This document shows positions 36,251-49,159 of a stretch of 64,000 bases of DNA, piece after piece. Positions within the stretch are counted from its first letter, which is position 1. The number at the start of each line of letters is the position of its first letter. The stretch is from Diphasiastrum complanatum (lineage: Eukaryota; Streptophyta; Lycopodiopsida; Lycopodiales; Lycopodiaceae), in assembly GCA_029204225.1 (NCBI GenBank), contig CM055099.1:56440789-56504788 (forward strand), in the 5' to 3' direction. The position numbers and the translations under genes are program-made. The notes beneath the pieces were generated by a model. It was given only the letters and a program-made list of their open reading frames with translations, searched no databases and was not told the origin of the DNA.

Positions 36251-37470
36251 TTCTGATTTGAAATCATAAGTAGATTCTTGCTTTCAAGTAGCAAGGGATC
36301 TGCTGCTTTTTTGTTTTTTTCTGCTGGAGTTTCGAATTGTAGAGTGGTTTAGCGGGTGTGTACAGAACACAATCTTCGAACTTCAAAATATAGCCAGGGT
36401 GAATTCCTGACTGCGAATTTTTTCCTGAGGACTGGAAGTGTGTCTCTCGCAAAAGCAACTGACCATTTTCTTAAGCTGGTGGGTCTTTTACATTTCAGGG
36501 TTTGATAATAAGTATGAAACAGTTACGCCATTGCCTGCAGTTTTGATCTCTTCTTCTTCATGGGTTAGCCTTGAGGTTGCTGCAATAGATGAAGCGAAAG
36601 CCTAAATGTAGTTTTGTGTGTAAATTCACTGAGAAAAGACTTGGAAGTGGTTTGGGTCTGCTATCATGTTTTGGATCTTGAGGTAGCGCCTTTTTGATCA
36701 TGTCCATTTTCATAGTTATGATTTGATTTGATTTTATGCTGAACAAAAATGATATAAAGATATGCATAGAGTGGTGTCATAAATTGATACTCACCATATT
36801 AAGAAAATGTCAAATTCTAGAATCCCGACCACTGTGTAGTGACATCTAAAAAAAAAGAAAAGAAAATGTCAAATTATCTTAAGTTTTTTGGACTATCCAG
36901 CTTGGTATATTGTAAATAGTAGTTTTTAAGTATCCTTGCATGCTCTTGTATTGCACGCCATGTCAATGGCACGTAGATTTAACTTGGAACAACTGTCTTG
37001 TAACGGAGTTCACAACACCATGGAGTGACACCTGCCCTAAAAAATGTTATAGACTATATGCACTCTTTTCTTAGTTCATTTTATGCATGTTAACTTGAGT
37101 TATGTGTGATGTGGTTACTCGTTGAATTGCAAAATAGTGTGAGTGGTAGTTTTCTTACGATCTTTAGCATGCTTGTGTACATGATTCTTACCATGGTATT
37201 AAAGCCTAATTGAAGCATAGGCTACTGATTTGCATTATGAGTTGCACAAATCTAAAACATGTATTGAACAAGTCTAAAACATGTATAGAACAAGTCTAAA
37301 ACATGATAAATCAAATTTTAAAAACCTTGGCCTCCTACCAAAGCATCTCCACCTCCACATTTCTAGTGTTGATAATTTGTCTAACTTGAAATCCAATTTG
37401 ATACCTATTTGAAACACATGAGAACTCTTCTAAAATGATTTGTATGAAAGCTCGAGGAAGTCTTAATAAA
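36251..37470. other. Intergenic stretch, no recognised feature
   Basis: AT-rich, short ORFs only. From about 37320 the sequence may already be the leader of the minus-strand LTR element that begins at 37483. Confidence 0.35.
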
Positions 37471-37910
37471 GCTTTGATACCATGTTGAAATTCTTCAACA
37501 ATAAGCATAAGCACCTTGCTCAATTTTACCTGAATAGTACAATGAGTGACAATATCACACTATTCTAATTTCATTACCAAGATCTTTAAGGTTCTATTGG
37601 AGAATTTCACAATAGCTCTACATCTAATCAACAAGATGCCAATAACATTTATTCATACACATTAATTTAAAAATGATCACAAGATTAGCTCATGAAGCAA
37701 TGGTTTGCTTCTCTCCTACTACATTTTCACAATACAACAAATAAACAATGCAATGAAATGAACTCTTTGTATTTTAATAATAGAAATGAATGGGCTAAGC
37801 TTATTTAGTTTTAAGTATGGAGAGAGTTTTGTATCCTAACTTAATCTGCAAGTTACATCTTTAATCCTAACCTCACATTGTCACTAAGTATATTTTTCTA
37901 TGGTATCGTG
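37471..37910 (-). mobile_element. Orphan copia LTR with adjacent PBS
   Basis: Plus-strand GCTTTGATACCA (37471-37482) is a reversed PBS with one change. It abuts TGTTGAAATTCTTCAACA, the LTR end read backwards, like the TTCAACA end of LTR A. The right boundary is uncertain. No gag follows to the left. Confidence 0.5.
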
Positions 37911-38265
37911 GCCATTTTTTTTTTGGTCACATTAAAATTGGCTTTTCATCTTTCAATACAACAAAAGGCTTGGACGCCATAGCATGAGTCGCTATATCAT
38001 GTGAATCATTCATAACCATTCAACTTTCTCATGTAAAACAAATTATATAGTTTATATCATATGACAACTAACAAACTATGTAGCCTATGTGGCAATTCAG
38101 GTATCAAACCATCAATGTCATGAACAATATTTATTGATAAGGTATAATATCGTATTTTTGTAGATACATTACAAGTTTGATAGGTTGAAAAATTCCAATT
38201 ATAAAGTAGAAAATGGATTTTGACACATTTGAGAACCAAATTTTGAGTAAATATTATTTTAGATT

Positions 38266-38490
38266 ATTTTTTACAGCCTCCAAAACATAGCGCATTGACA
38301 TGCTAAGTGAAACAACAAGAGTTTTTTTTTTGGTAGCCTTAAAAAATAGCATGTCGATGTGCTAAGTGAAATATGAATTTATTTTTTTGCAGCTTCCAAA
38401 GACGGCATGTCGACGTGCCAAGTGAAATAACATGATTTGTTTTTTTTGAGCTGTTTCGCTTGGCACATTATCGAGGCTACAGTTTTTTTT
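38266..38490. repeat. Three ~60-bp direct repeats plus one inverted copy
   Basis: Three imperfect units carry T-rich, then GC(C/T)T(C/T)...GCATGTCGA(C/T)GTGC(C/T)AAGTGAAAT (near 38290, 38350 and 38405). A fourth, inverted unit is recognised as GCTGTTTCGCTTGGCACATTA near 38450. It ends where the gag fragment starts. Confidence 0.7.
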
Positions 38491-38493
38491 TTT

Positions 38494-38910
38494 AATTTCA
38501 AAATTTTGCCAAGCTCATACAACAGTTGGGTGATGATCATCACGACACATCCAAAACTGACTCTTTCGAAAGACATTACTATGTTGTTACAGGAAGACAC
38601 GTGGAGGAACGAAGCCTCAAGTTCCTCAACTGATTCTCACGCCTTATATACCAACAAGAGTACGACTAAGCAAAAGAAGAAGAAATGTTGGAAGCAATCA
38701 AAGCCAGACCAAAAACCAGCAGAGCACAAAGAACAGTCAAATTCGCAGACGAAGAACAAGCTGTTCTACAAATATTGCAAGCGAAACAACCACGAAATTC
38801 GAGACTGTTGGATACTGCAAGCAAAGAACAACAACAAGGGGCAGTCGAATCAAGTGGCAAATGCAGCTACAGAAGCTCCGTAGCCTATTCAAGAAGCGGA
38901 TCATGATGCC
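38494..38910 (+). mobile_element. Copia gag C-terminal fragment
   Basis: Frame 38437-38883 contains LPSSYNSWVMIITTHPKLTL, TMLLQEDTWRNEAS and, after a basic region, YKYCKRNNHEIRDCW, a zinc knuckle whose first cysteine is replaced by tyrosine. Known copia gags have this order. Flanks do not continue into protease. Confidence 0.7.
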
Positions 38911-39465
38911 TTCATGACCAGCCATCAAGGAGCATCCGGCGACTTCCTCTGCTTTCTTCAAGCATTGCATGCAAATCCACGTAGTGCGTTGGCGTGGGAG
39001 AAACACGGTTCTCTCACGAGTAATCATCTCGCTTTACTAGCGGACAGTTGGATCTCTATGGATCCTGATCACAGAGCTCGTCTCGCACACAAGCAGACTT
39101 GTTGTCTGTATTTCGTCTTGATTGCTTACTAGCATCAGACTACTACGTTACAATATGTGTATTCTGTTGATCTATATGTCAAGTATCATACACCATAAGT
39201 ATGGTCGCTCTATGTAAATCTAAGATTAGAGTGATTAACTAATCAGAGAATTGCAAGAGTGGCAGATTAGCCACAACCTAAAATGTATCTACTGGCATCG
39301 TGGAGGGCAGGAGAAGGTTTTGTTTTCGTCATTGGTTTCATTTTGGTCGTTTGCCTTCTCTCATACTGGACCGCAAAAGATTCTCGTTCATGAATCTTTC
39401 GTGTGTGCGAACCGTTCGTCTTTGTTTGCTTTTACTTTCGTGTTTGCGAACCGTTCATCTTCGTT

Positions 39466-40340
39466 TTCTTAGACTTTCGTGTTCACGAAACTTTTCGTGC
39501 TTCGTGTCTCCAGATCTTCGAGTTCGCGAATGTCTTTGTCGGGCTGAGGGCTGAAAGCTATCAAGGCTTTGTAATTAGAAACGTCTTGTTTCTTTAGCTC
39601 CCTCTCAAAGCATGATAGCTTTACGATCTCGAGATTGCTCCTTTGTCTCTCAAAGAGTCCTTTGTCCAGGGCTTTAGAGAAGATGTCAGCAACCATGTCT
39701 CTCGTTTCGATGAAGGTGGTCTGCAGCATCTTCATCTCAATTAGATCCCTGATCAAGTGGTACTTGATCGTAATGTGCTTCGTTCTGGAATGGAACACGT
39801 GATCTTTCGTCAGGTTTATTGCAGAGGTGTTGTCCATCTGCAAGACCAGGGGCTCGTTCCTTGTTTCACCCAATTCGTCCAGGAACTGCCTTAGCCAGAT
39901 TATTTCGTTAGCCATCTTTGTTGCTGCAACATATTCTACTTCGCAGGATGACTAGGCTACAACGATCTGCTCTTGCTGACCCAGAGAACTGCTGCTCCTG
40001 ATGTGATGGTGCATCCTCCTGGGATGCATTTACAGTCGTCCTTGAGAGATGCCCAAGTAGTATCACTGTAGGAAAGTATCCTGAAACCTGCACCATGACA
40101 ATAACACAATCCATGATCCCTCGTTAATTGAAGATATTGCAAAATTTGTTTTGCAATCTTCCAATGTGTTGAGCCTGGATTCGTACAGAATTGGCTCATC
40201 CTGAATACTGCATAAGCAATATCAGGACGTGTGTTGTCAGCAAGGTACATCAGTGATCCTATCAACTTCTTGTAAGGTGTGAGCTGCATCTGTTCTCTCT
40301 CTTCCTCGGTCTTTGGACAGTCATTATTCGTCAGCACCGT
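39466..40340 (-). mobile_element. Copia family O, RT C-terminus and RNase H (second copy)
   Basis: Minus strand. 39957-40337 encodes KLIGSLMYLADNTRPDIAYAV and the first RNase H block; 39469-39915 encodes MANEIIWLRQFLDELG, QMDNTSAINL, HSRTKHITIKYH and DIFSKALDK, the end of RNase H. The sequence matches 1-480 at roughly 85%. It stops abruptly at about 40340 against unrelated DNA. To the left, 39130-39465 may include the rest of pol and the LTR, containing repeated CGAACCGTTC blocks. Confidence 0.85.
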
Positions 40341-42074
<1,734 letters not shown>

Positions 42075-42283
42075 TTTTTCCCCGCAAACAACGTGGAAGC
42101 TATATCTTGCACTTCGTATAGTGTGCTCAAGATGTCCCAGACTTCTTTTGATATCTGGGCCTCAGATACATGGCCGATGTGGGTATCCGTAATGTTGAGG
42201 ATGATCAGCGCGAAAGCTTTTCCATCCTTCAGCTTCCATCTGGTGATTGATGCATCGTCTGTTTCGGGTTTCCCTTCTGCACC
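42075..42283 (-). mobile_element. Copia gag fragment, same family as the intron 4 copia
   Basis: Minus-strand reading gives [25 protein letters not shown] and KEVWDILSTLYEV, close to the gag at 25569-25934. It is cut at its upstream side by LTR B at about 42286. Confidence 0.8.
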
Positions 42284-42285
42284 TG

Positions 42286-43044
42286 TGTGTGAAAGGATGT
42301 ACTTTTCATACTTGTATATATCTAAGTTGATTTTGTATCAATCTAGTTAGTGTGAACATGATATGACTAGTTTTCTAGTCAAGCTGACTAGTCACCTAGA
42401 AATTAGCTTTTCCATGCATGTGCATGAGTAAATGCTCTCACATGGCAAGTGGATGTTCACACGTGTGTATAGAGTACTAGAAGATAAGAGTTGACCATTT
42501 TCCTTAGATCCTATTTTGTAGGGAATATTCCTATATTCGAGGAGACTAGTTTTTTGGATTTTAGCCATATTCTAGAAGGTCAACTTTTGGATAAGGATCA
42601 AGGATGGATCAAATGGATAAATCTGAGTGATGTGGCACTCTTCACATGTGTGAAGACCTACTGGATTGTACCAGACTCGTGGATGTACTTGATCCATAAA
42701 AAGATCATCATTTTGCTAAGAAGATTGATGAGACTTTTGCATTCTACACTTTTGTGAGGTTTCTAGTCATTTGTCTTGTGATTTCTATGAATGATTGCTA
42801 TCTAGGATTATTGTACTTGTTGTTTAAGGTGCAGGCCGTACTGTGGACAATACTCCACATGTGTGAAGCCTCCTTCACTAATTAATGATGTGTTGATCCA
42901 TTGCTCTTGCTTAAATCCAAATGTAGTGAATCTAGATCAAGATCTAATGTGTAGAACTTGATAGATCCATTGATTAAGAAACCAATAACTCTCTATAATT
43001 GTAAAGTACAATCATTATTGTCCTAAAAACTGTAAAATTTATCA
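42286..43044 (+). repeat. 5' LTR of copia element B, 5'-truncated
   Basis: Matches 53051-53809 closely and ends TTTATCA. The 3' LTR probably starts about 107 bp earlier (52946, next to its PPT), so this copy seems to have lost its first ~105 bp. CACACGTGTG and CACATGTGTG motifs lie near 42455, 42640 and 42855. Confidence 0.88.
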
Positions 43045-43057
43045 TGGTATCAGAGCT
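43045..43057 (+). other. PBS of copia B
   Basis: TGGTATCAGAGCT directly after the LTR end; complementary to initiator Met-tRNA. Confidence 0.93.
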
Positions 43058-43157
43058 AACTAAGAGAGTGATCATTGAATCATAAATCTTGTAAAGATCA
43101 TTGGCAAAATCTGTTTGTGCCAATACTAGTGAGGGCGAGTTCATCTAGAGTGATAGC

Positions 43158-43893
43158 TGTGAAGAATTGAAAAAGATTATCTATGTTAGATATAGGGGTC
43201 TTATGTTTTTTACATCAAGCATCTAGGTGTAGGATGTTGACAGGAATAAATTTGGCATAGATGGCAAATTATGCATTTCCACTTGTAATGCCACTATTGA
43301 GCCAAAATAGAGTAAGAGGCTAAACACTTGCTAATTAGAGTGTAGACAAGTGTAAAGTTTTTGTTTGATGAATTCCAAGAGGTCCAATAGGATATAGAGG
43401 TGGAACCTTGTGAGGTCCAATAGGAAATTGAGGTGTGCTTGAATATAGTCCAATAGAATTAAGAGGTGCATAGATCAATGATCCAATAGGATCAAGACGT
43501 GACAAAATGTGGTCCAATCATAGTTAAGCATAGTGGTAGCTCGTGGACCTACTAGTATCATTATACTCCTCATTTTGAAGTCAATTGATTTGGTGATTTC
43601 ATGGATTTTGTGAGTTATTGGATTTCTAGCTTTCTCTCTCTACCCGAGAGCTCTTGATGCATTTTCTCTCTCTACCCGAGGAGAGCAGCTTGTTTCTACT
43701 TAGATTATTTTTTGAATACTTCCCACACGTGTGAGTGAGAGTTGGAAGTGATTGAATGCATGTAGTAGTGTGTTTTTGCCATAGGATTCAAGATTGATCT
43801 TGAATCTCAATCTAGTCTTGATCTTGGTGCATCTACACACCTTAGGAGATCACAAGTAATGTAGTGGACAATCCACACGTGTGAAATTCAACA
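43158..43893 (+). repeat. Solo LTR of family A inside the leader of copia B
   Basis: 736 bp, TGTGAAGAATTG...TTCAACA, very close to 6571-7307. Perfect target duplication ATAGC at 43153-43157 and 43894-43898. No internal sequence remains, as expected from LTR-LTR recombination. CCAAT boxes at about 43387, 43420, 43453, 43486 and 43517. Confidence 0.96.
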
Positions 43894-44375
43894 ATAGCTT
43901 GAATTCACTTGGACCAAAATGACTTGGAGGATGTGTATGTACGTTTCACACGTGTGAAACCGTACAACACTTTCATTTCAAGTTACTTTGTGTTTGTTGG
44001 TCCCAAAATCACAATACTAGTTCATTTTTTGTGCGTTTTGAAGCATAGTATTGATCTAGATTCAATCTAGCTAATGCCTATGACCAAATAGCATTTTGGA
44101 TCATTGAAGCATTTCTTTTTAAAGTCTAAGATCAGATCTTAGAGGCTGATTTGTTCAGATCCTTAGTTGAAGTGAAATCTCTAAGAAAAGTGTAAAGCAA
44201 TTTTTTTTGTGAGAGTGAAAGCTAGGAATTTTTGGCAAGATCTTTGTGTATCATTCAAGCTTGTGTGCTAGTTTGATAGAGACAAGCCTATAGGCATTCT
44301 TGTAAGCTTTAGGCCTTTCATAGATCTTTTAAATTCAAAAATCTTTGTGATTTTAAGAAGAACATTCATTCTACA

Positions 44376-45424
44376 ATGTCATCCATGGGTGGATATTTGA
44401 TGGAATCAAGTGAGAGACTCACTTCCACAAATTATTCCATTTGGAAAGTGAGAATGGAATCACTCCTACTGATCCATGATCTATTTGACATAGTTCAAGG
44501 AGTTGAGGAAGAGCCTCAAACTCCCCAAGAACAAGCCAAATACAAGAAGAGAGCAAGATTAGCTCTACATTGCATAAAGATAAATGTATGCAATGACCTC
44601 TTGAAAGAGGTGTCTTCTTGTACCTCATCCAAAGAGGCTTGGGATTCATTAAAGAGAATCTATGAATCCAATAATACTTCAAGAATCCTCATGCTAAGAA
44701 ATCAATTTTTCCAAAGCATGAAAGGAAGTGGAGAGAGTGGACAAGAGTATGTCCTTAGGATCAAATATCTTAACAAGGAGCTAAGTGCAGTAGGAGAGAA
44801 GATCCAAGATCAAGAGCTAGTACAAATCATCTTGAATGGTCTAGGTGATGAGTTCACCAACTTAGTCCAATCATTTGCCATTCAAGACACTCTTCCATCC
44901 ATTGAAAAGTTGCACAATGTTCTTGTGGCCGAGGAGAGTAGGCTTCTACACCTCAAGACAAGAATGGATGGCATGTCACTTAATGGAGGAGAGGAGAAAG
45001 CAACCTTTACATCTAAAGGCAAGAAGAATCAACATCCATTCAAGAAGAATCAAGGCAAGGAGACCGAGATGAAGAATGGAGGATCTACTTCCAAGGGCAA
45101 GGTGAAGAACAAGGCAAAACTCAAGTGTTTCTTTTGTGGAAAGAAAGGACACTTTGCCTCAGAATGCTACTTGAAGAAGAATCAACAAGCCAATGGAGAT
45201 CGAGGGAACATTGCTCAAGAGGAAGAAGATGAGGATCGATTCAACACATCCTTAATGGTTGCATCTACACCAACTTCGATTCAAGACACATGGTGGATAG
45301 ATAGTGGGGCTATTTCCCACATGTCTTTTAACAAGCATTATTTTTCTACTCTTCTATCTTGTAATGACTCTAAGAAGTCAATATACACTGCTAGTGATCA
45401 AGCATGCAAGATAGATGGCATCCT
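44376..45424 (+). CDS. Copia B gag and start of protease, cut by element C
   Basis: Gag starts at ATG 44376 (MSSMGGYLMESSERL). Conserved gag blocks follow: NYSIWKVRMES, SSCTSSKEAWDSL, LRNQFFQSMK, VQIILNGLGDEFTNLVQSFA. A zinc knuckle CFFCGKKGHFASEC lies at about 45127-45168, and the protease motif WWIDSGAISHM at about 45291. Reading is intact up to SDQACKIDGI, where element C begins; the rest of the open frame to 45491 is LTR sequence of C. Pol of B resumes at 50035. Confidence 0.93.
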
Positions 45425-45913
45425 TGCATTCAATGCACATCCTACACCTATTCAAGTGCAAACAACTATTAACTTGACACCTAACTACTAGCATGCATAG
45501 GTTGCACCTAACTTCTACCTACTTTCTCCAAATGGCAATTTCTCAACTAGCCATGTACAAATCTACATGCATGTGTCCATTAGAGTGATTGCATGCTTTG
45601 CATGCCACTATGGAAACTTAGGAAATTATGCATTTACTGTGGCTCAAGTTTCTACAAGGTCATAATTGACCAATTCCATGTAAATCTCTATGTGCATGTC
45701 AAACTAGACATTGTCAACATTATTGCATATCATATTAGACCAACTAGACTTTATGCATGTCACTGGAATTTGATCTACCTAACCCAAACTCGCCCTATTC
45801 TACAAGGATATGTGGTCAATTCACATACCTTGAATATGTACAAAATATTTAACATGGGTAGGATCCCCCAAACATTAACAACAGATGATAGATATGTTTT
45901 ACAATTCTTAACA
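45425..45913 (-). repeat. 3' LTR of element C (lacks ~380 bp of its U5 end)
   Basis: 489 bp, nearly identical to 49540-50029. On the minus strand it starts TGTTAAGAATTG directly after the PPT. It stops at the join to copia B, whereas the 5' LTR continues another 380 bp. Confidence 0.9.
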
Positions 45914-45927
45914 CTCCTCCTTAAAAT
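45914..45927 (-). other. PPT of element C
   Basis: Minus-strand TTTTAAGGAGGAG immediately precedes the LTR start TGTTAAG. Similar to the AGGAGGAG tract of A. Confidence 0.85.
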
Positions 45928-46124
45928 ATATCTATCTGATGTTGGTGAAGATCCTTTGAGTTTGGATTCTTTGCTTTGCATTTGAAGTGAAGATGAAAAA
46001 AGAATCCATCATAGCAGTATGCTTACCAAATCCATGATAAGTTCTCTTTGATAGAAATCTTTTCCAAATGCCTTTGAAAAATATTCCACCAACCTGCTAC
46101 TATGCCAATGTACCTCCTGCATGT

Positions 46125-47510
46125 CTAATGTCGATCCTGGGTATGCAAAGTCCACATGCATGAAGTTGGCTGCAAGAAAGACTGAAAAAACCGAGGCTTC
46201 CATGCCTCATCATGACCACAAAGATCATACAGATCAAGATTGTACCATGAGCAATATTCAAGATTAAGCATACTAGCTTTACTAGTCCAAAAAATATGAA
46301 CTCTATCCAAAATGGATCTCATCTTGAAACCATACTCAGACTTGATCAAAATAAGGCTAAATACTTTCTTGAGGGTGTAAGTGTCCTCAGTGGATGCTTC
46401 ACTTAACCTCACAAGAAGTTTACAATATGCATCAATACATGAAAAAACTCCTTTTTTCAAACTATGAGTACTAAACTCATACTTGCTCTTACTCAATTTA
46501 TAAGCATACAAATGATGGTACAACATCTTGCTTTCTAGATGTTTTGGAAACATAATCAAGTCACAAAAGACAAGAAGTAATTCCAAACTAAAGACTTCAT
46601 TCAAAAACAGAATAGTCTTACTTGATCTTTGAGATAAGCAAATCTCAATTAAGCAAGATACATCATTAATCAAAGAAAAAGAACAATAGGTGAATAAAAC
46701 AAAATGAATACCACCTTTACTTTTCTTTTCTTTTCCATGAAATAAGATCAACAAGGACTCGGCCTTGTACAATGATGAAGATCTCCTCGGACATGCATGT
46801 TGAGTATACTCCTCCTCAAACCTTGACCTCATCACAACTTGATTACTTGCCATAGTAATGACTTGTGATGCACTATGAGACACTGTGCTCTCGGCCACTT
46901 CCAAGATAGAAAATAGATCTTCAAAATCAAGAACTTCTCCATGCTCAAACACCTTCGAGATAGAGAGTGTAAAGGCTATGTAGCCTTCCTTGGTGGATAA
47001 GCATCCAACCATGATCCACAGACTAGGATCACCATCCTTCTTTCTTTCCAAGAAACCATATACAAAGCAATAGTCTTCAAGAACACTGAGGTATACTACC
47101 TTAGGCTTATAACTGAACGAGACTTCATAAAGTGCACTCCTTCCATTAGCTTCATAACTCCATAAAGTTTTGCATGATGGAACATACACATGCACCAAAA
47201 AACTTGAAGAGACAAGACATAGCCAAATGCTACTTGTGGATCCATCAATAGTACATGCAAAGCAAGAAACACCTTTCTTGCTTACTGATAAAGAAAGATG
47301 AACATCGGAATATTCCAACTCGATAGAATGTTCTGTCTTTTTAGAAGACAATAAATATGGATCCATAAGTGATTTTGCCATAGAATAAGCCACTCTTGGC
47401 TTGATCTCCTTGACTATAATAGGCATAGACCTGAAGTTGGAAACATACAACTTCCTATGCCATAGCTCCTCCTTGGAAACATAAGTCATCAATGCAGCAT
47501 CACATAAACT
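46125..47510 (-). CDS. Element C ORF2: altered integrase region fused to unassigned region
   Basis: About 460 codons in the same frame as ORF1, behind a single TGA. It starts with a GAG-pre-integrase relative (EELWHRKLYVSNF) in which the zinc-ligand H and both C are replaced. Next come the SDVH-like segment and TIDGST in place of FIDDYT. The catalytic RSDGGGEY segment is deleted. The integrase C-terminal segment (KKDGDPSLWIMVGC) and linker follow. From about 46720 leftwards the protein (SFSLINDVSCLIEIC through MLNLEYCSWYNLDLYDLC) matches no RT motif. A short RNase H tail relative lies beyond it in another frame (46009-46110). Not an active integrase; a function is not assigned. Confidence 0.7.
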   Translation of the reverse strand, partial: SLCDAALMTYVSKEELWHRKLYVSNFRSMPIIVKEIKPRVAYSMAKSLMDPYLLSSKKTEHSIELEYSDVHLSLSVSKKGVSCFACTIDGSTSSIWLCLVSSSFLVHVYVPSCKTLWSYEANGRSALYEVSFSYKPKVVYLSVLEDYCFVYGFLERKKDGDPSLWIMVGCLSTKEGYIAFTLSISKVFEHGEVLDFEDLFSILEVAESTVSHSASQVITMASNQVVMRSRFEEEYTQHACPRRSSSLYKAESLLILFHGKEKKSKGGIHFVLFTYCSFSLINDVSCLIEICLSQRSSKTILFLNEVFSLELLLVFCDLIMFPKHLESKMLYHHLYAYKLSKSKYEFSTHSLKKGVFSCIDAYCKLLVRLSEASTEDTYTLKKVFSLILIKSEYGFKMRSILDRVHIFWTSKASMLNLEYCSWYNLDLYDLCGHDEAWKPRFFQSFLQPTSCMWTLHTQDRH

Positions 47511-48389
47511 TCAATTTTCATGCACATCTAGCGTGAAAATACCTCCATATTTAGATCCACTTGCAAGGATCTTATCTTCTTTCTTTATGAAACAACCATT
47601 GATATTGAAATCCAGTTCATAACCATCATCTAACAACTTTCCTACACTAATCACACTCTTTGTGAGACTAGGCACATAGAGAACATTGGAAAGTGTAAAA
47701 TTCATAGAAGATGTAAGTTTTAAGGAACAACTTCCAACACCTTCAATTGCACATGCATCACCAACTGCTATGTATATTGATTTCTTAGGATCTAGAACAG
47801 ATTCAATAGAAACAAAAGAATCTTTGGAGTAACTCATATGAGTTGTTGCTCCACTATCAATATACCATGATACATTATTAAAGGGTAAAGAAGAAAAACT
47901 AGACATCAGAAGAGATGCCTCTCCACAACTCGCATGTGAGTCTTCTATGATACAACTGGTTTGAACTTCTTGTGTCTTCTTGAAGTTAGAAGGATGAGCT
48001 GACTCATCTTCTACTCCATAGTCTTTGTTCTTCGCTTTTTTCTTGGTGAAGGCACGAGAGTACCGGTTCTTACTCCTCTTTCTTGACTTGATCTCGGATT
48101 CATGAAGGTTCTTCAGAGTCTCCCAAGTCTCCTTGGATGAGGTGCATGAACTAATCTCTCTCAACATCTCATCAGAGATGTTCAATTTGATGATATGTAG
48201 AGCAATTCTTGCTCTCTTCTTGAATCTCTGAGCCTCATCAAAAGCTGCAGATTCAACTTCAATTCCAGTTACAATATCCATTACACCATAGAGAATCAAC
48301 AAGGATTCTATCCTATCCTTCCAAACTGAATAGTTAAAGGTGTATAGCCTTTCACTAGCTTGAAAGAGACAATCTCCTACTGATGCCAT
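47511..48389 (-). CDS. Element C ORF1: shortened gag plus protease, ends at an in-frame TGA
   Basis: 292 codons. Gag N-terminus (MASVGDCLFQASERL, NYSVWKDRIES, SSCTSSKETWETL) is joined directly to a basic stretch; the central gag and CCHC knuckle are absent. A complete-looking copia protease follows (WYIDSGATTHM, NVLYVPSLTKSVISVG). The TGA after DVHEN is followed in the same frame by ORF2, so one base change or readthrough separates the two. An RNA-binding gag function seems unlikely without the knuckle. Confidence 0.82.
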   Translation of the reverse strand: MASVGDCLFQASERLYTFNYSVWKDRIESLLILYGVMDIVTGIEVESAAFDEAQRFKKRARIALHIIKLNISDEMLREISSCTSSKETWETLKNLHESEIKSRKRSKNRYSRAFTKKKAKNKDYGVEDESAHPSNFKKTQEVQTSCIIEDSHASCGEASLLMSSFSSLPFNNVSWYIDSGATTHMSYSKDSFVSIESVLDPKKSIYIAVGDACAIEGVGSCSLKLTSSMNFTLSNVLYVPSLTKSVISVGKLLDDGYELDFNINGCFIKKEDKILASGSKYGGIFTLDVHEN

Positions 48390-49146
48390 GAATGTGAAGA
48401 CTCTTGTAATTGGACTACAATATGTTTGAGCTTGTTCCTATCTGACTTAGAGTTGCTGCTTTCTTTCACTATAGGTATTTTCAAAAAAGTACTACCTTCC
48501 TATGTGAAACACATGCAACTGTATTTGAGACAGATCTCAAATATTCCACAAGACAAGCTAACTAGATCAGATACACAAAGTGGATTGAGACACTTTGGTT
48601 CGTTTGAATCCTACTTTTGGCACGTGTGAAATGCAACAAAAGAAAACACTATTGACACTCAAAAGGCTCAAAGGGTGTTCAGTTACTTCAACTCAGTCTT
48701 GATCTTTAGTTTCTTGTGTAGGATGCTCAAAACCATGAATTCAGAACAAAGTAAAAATTGATTCAAATCAAAATGTTGTCACTCGGATTTTGGACCTATC
48801 CTAATCCTCTTTAAGAGCTTATATTTCTTTCTAGACATTTGAAATTGATTTGGTTTTAATTTCTATGGAAAGTACAGATCATAAGCTTTTCATCAAGCTA
48901 TAACACTGCTATCTTTGGATCTATCAGCAAGGAAAACAAAGGGACTGAAAACCTCTGATTTTCACACGTGCGGAATTCCAGAATTCCGTACTACCTCAAA
49001 TCAGGTCTGAAAATTCAGTTCAGGTCCGATTTGATCCAATTACACTCCAGAGAAATGCTAGAAAAGATGAAAAACTGCTTTTTTTTTGCTAGTTTATCTC
49101 TCAATTTCTTGTACTATCAGGGAAATTAGCATGCAAAACTTAATGA
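48390..49146 (-). other. Leader of element C
   Basis: About 760 bp between PBS and gag start, similar in length to A's leader. CACACGTG-type motifs near 48613 and 48958. Confidence 0.7.
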
Positions 49147-49159
49147 GGCTCTGACACCA
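49147..49159 (-). other. PBS of element C
   Basis: Reads TGGTGTCAGAGCC on the minus strand, one mismatch to the usual initiator-Met PBS, adjoining the LTR. Confidence 0.88.

Noticed and set aside
37893-37910. TGGTATCG resembling a plus-strand PBS at the right edge of the orphan LTR
   Set aside because: Only 7-8 bases match, the LTR end before it is not CA, and the opposite side has a better reversed PBS.
38685-39132. Alternative frames across the copia gag fragment and downstream
   Set aside because: Shadows of the gag frame or short unsupported ORFs; only the frame with the zinc knuckle has family support.
45593-45985. Plus-strand 130-codon ORF, nearly repeated at 49710-49994
   Set aside because: Both lie in the LTRs of element C and differ by frame-changing indels; no protein signal.
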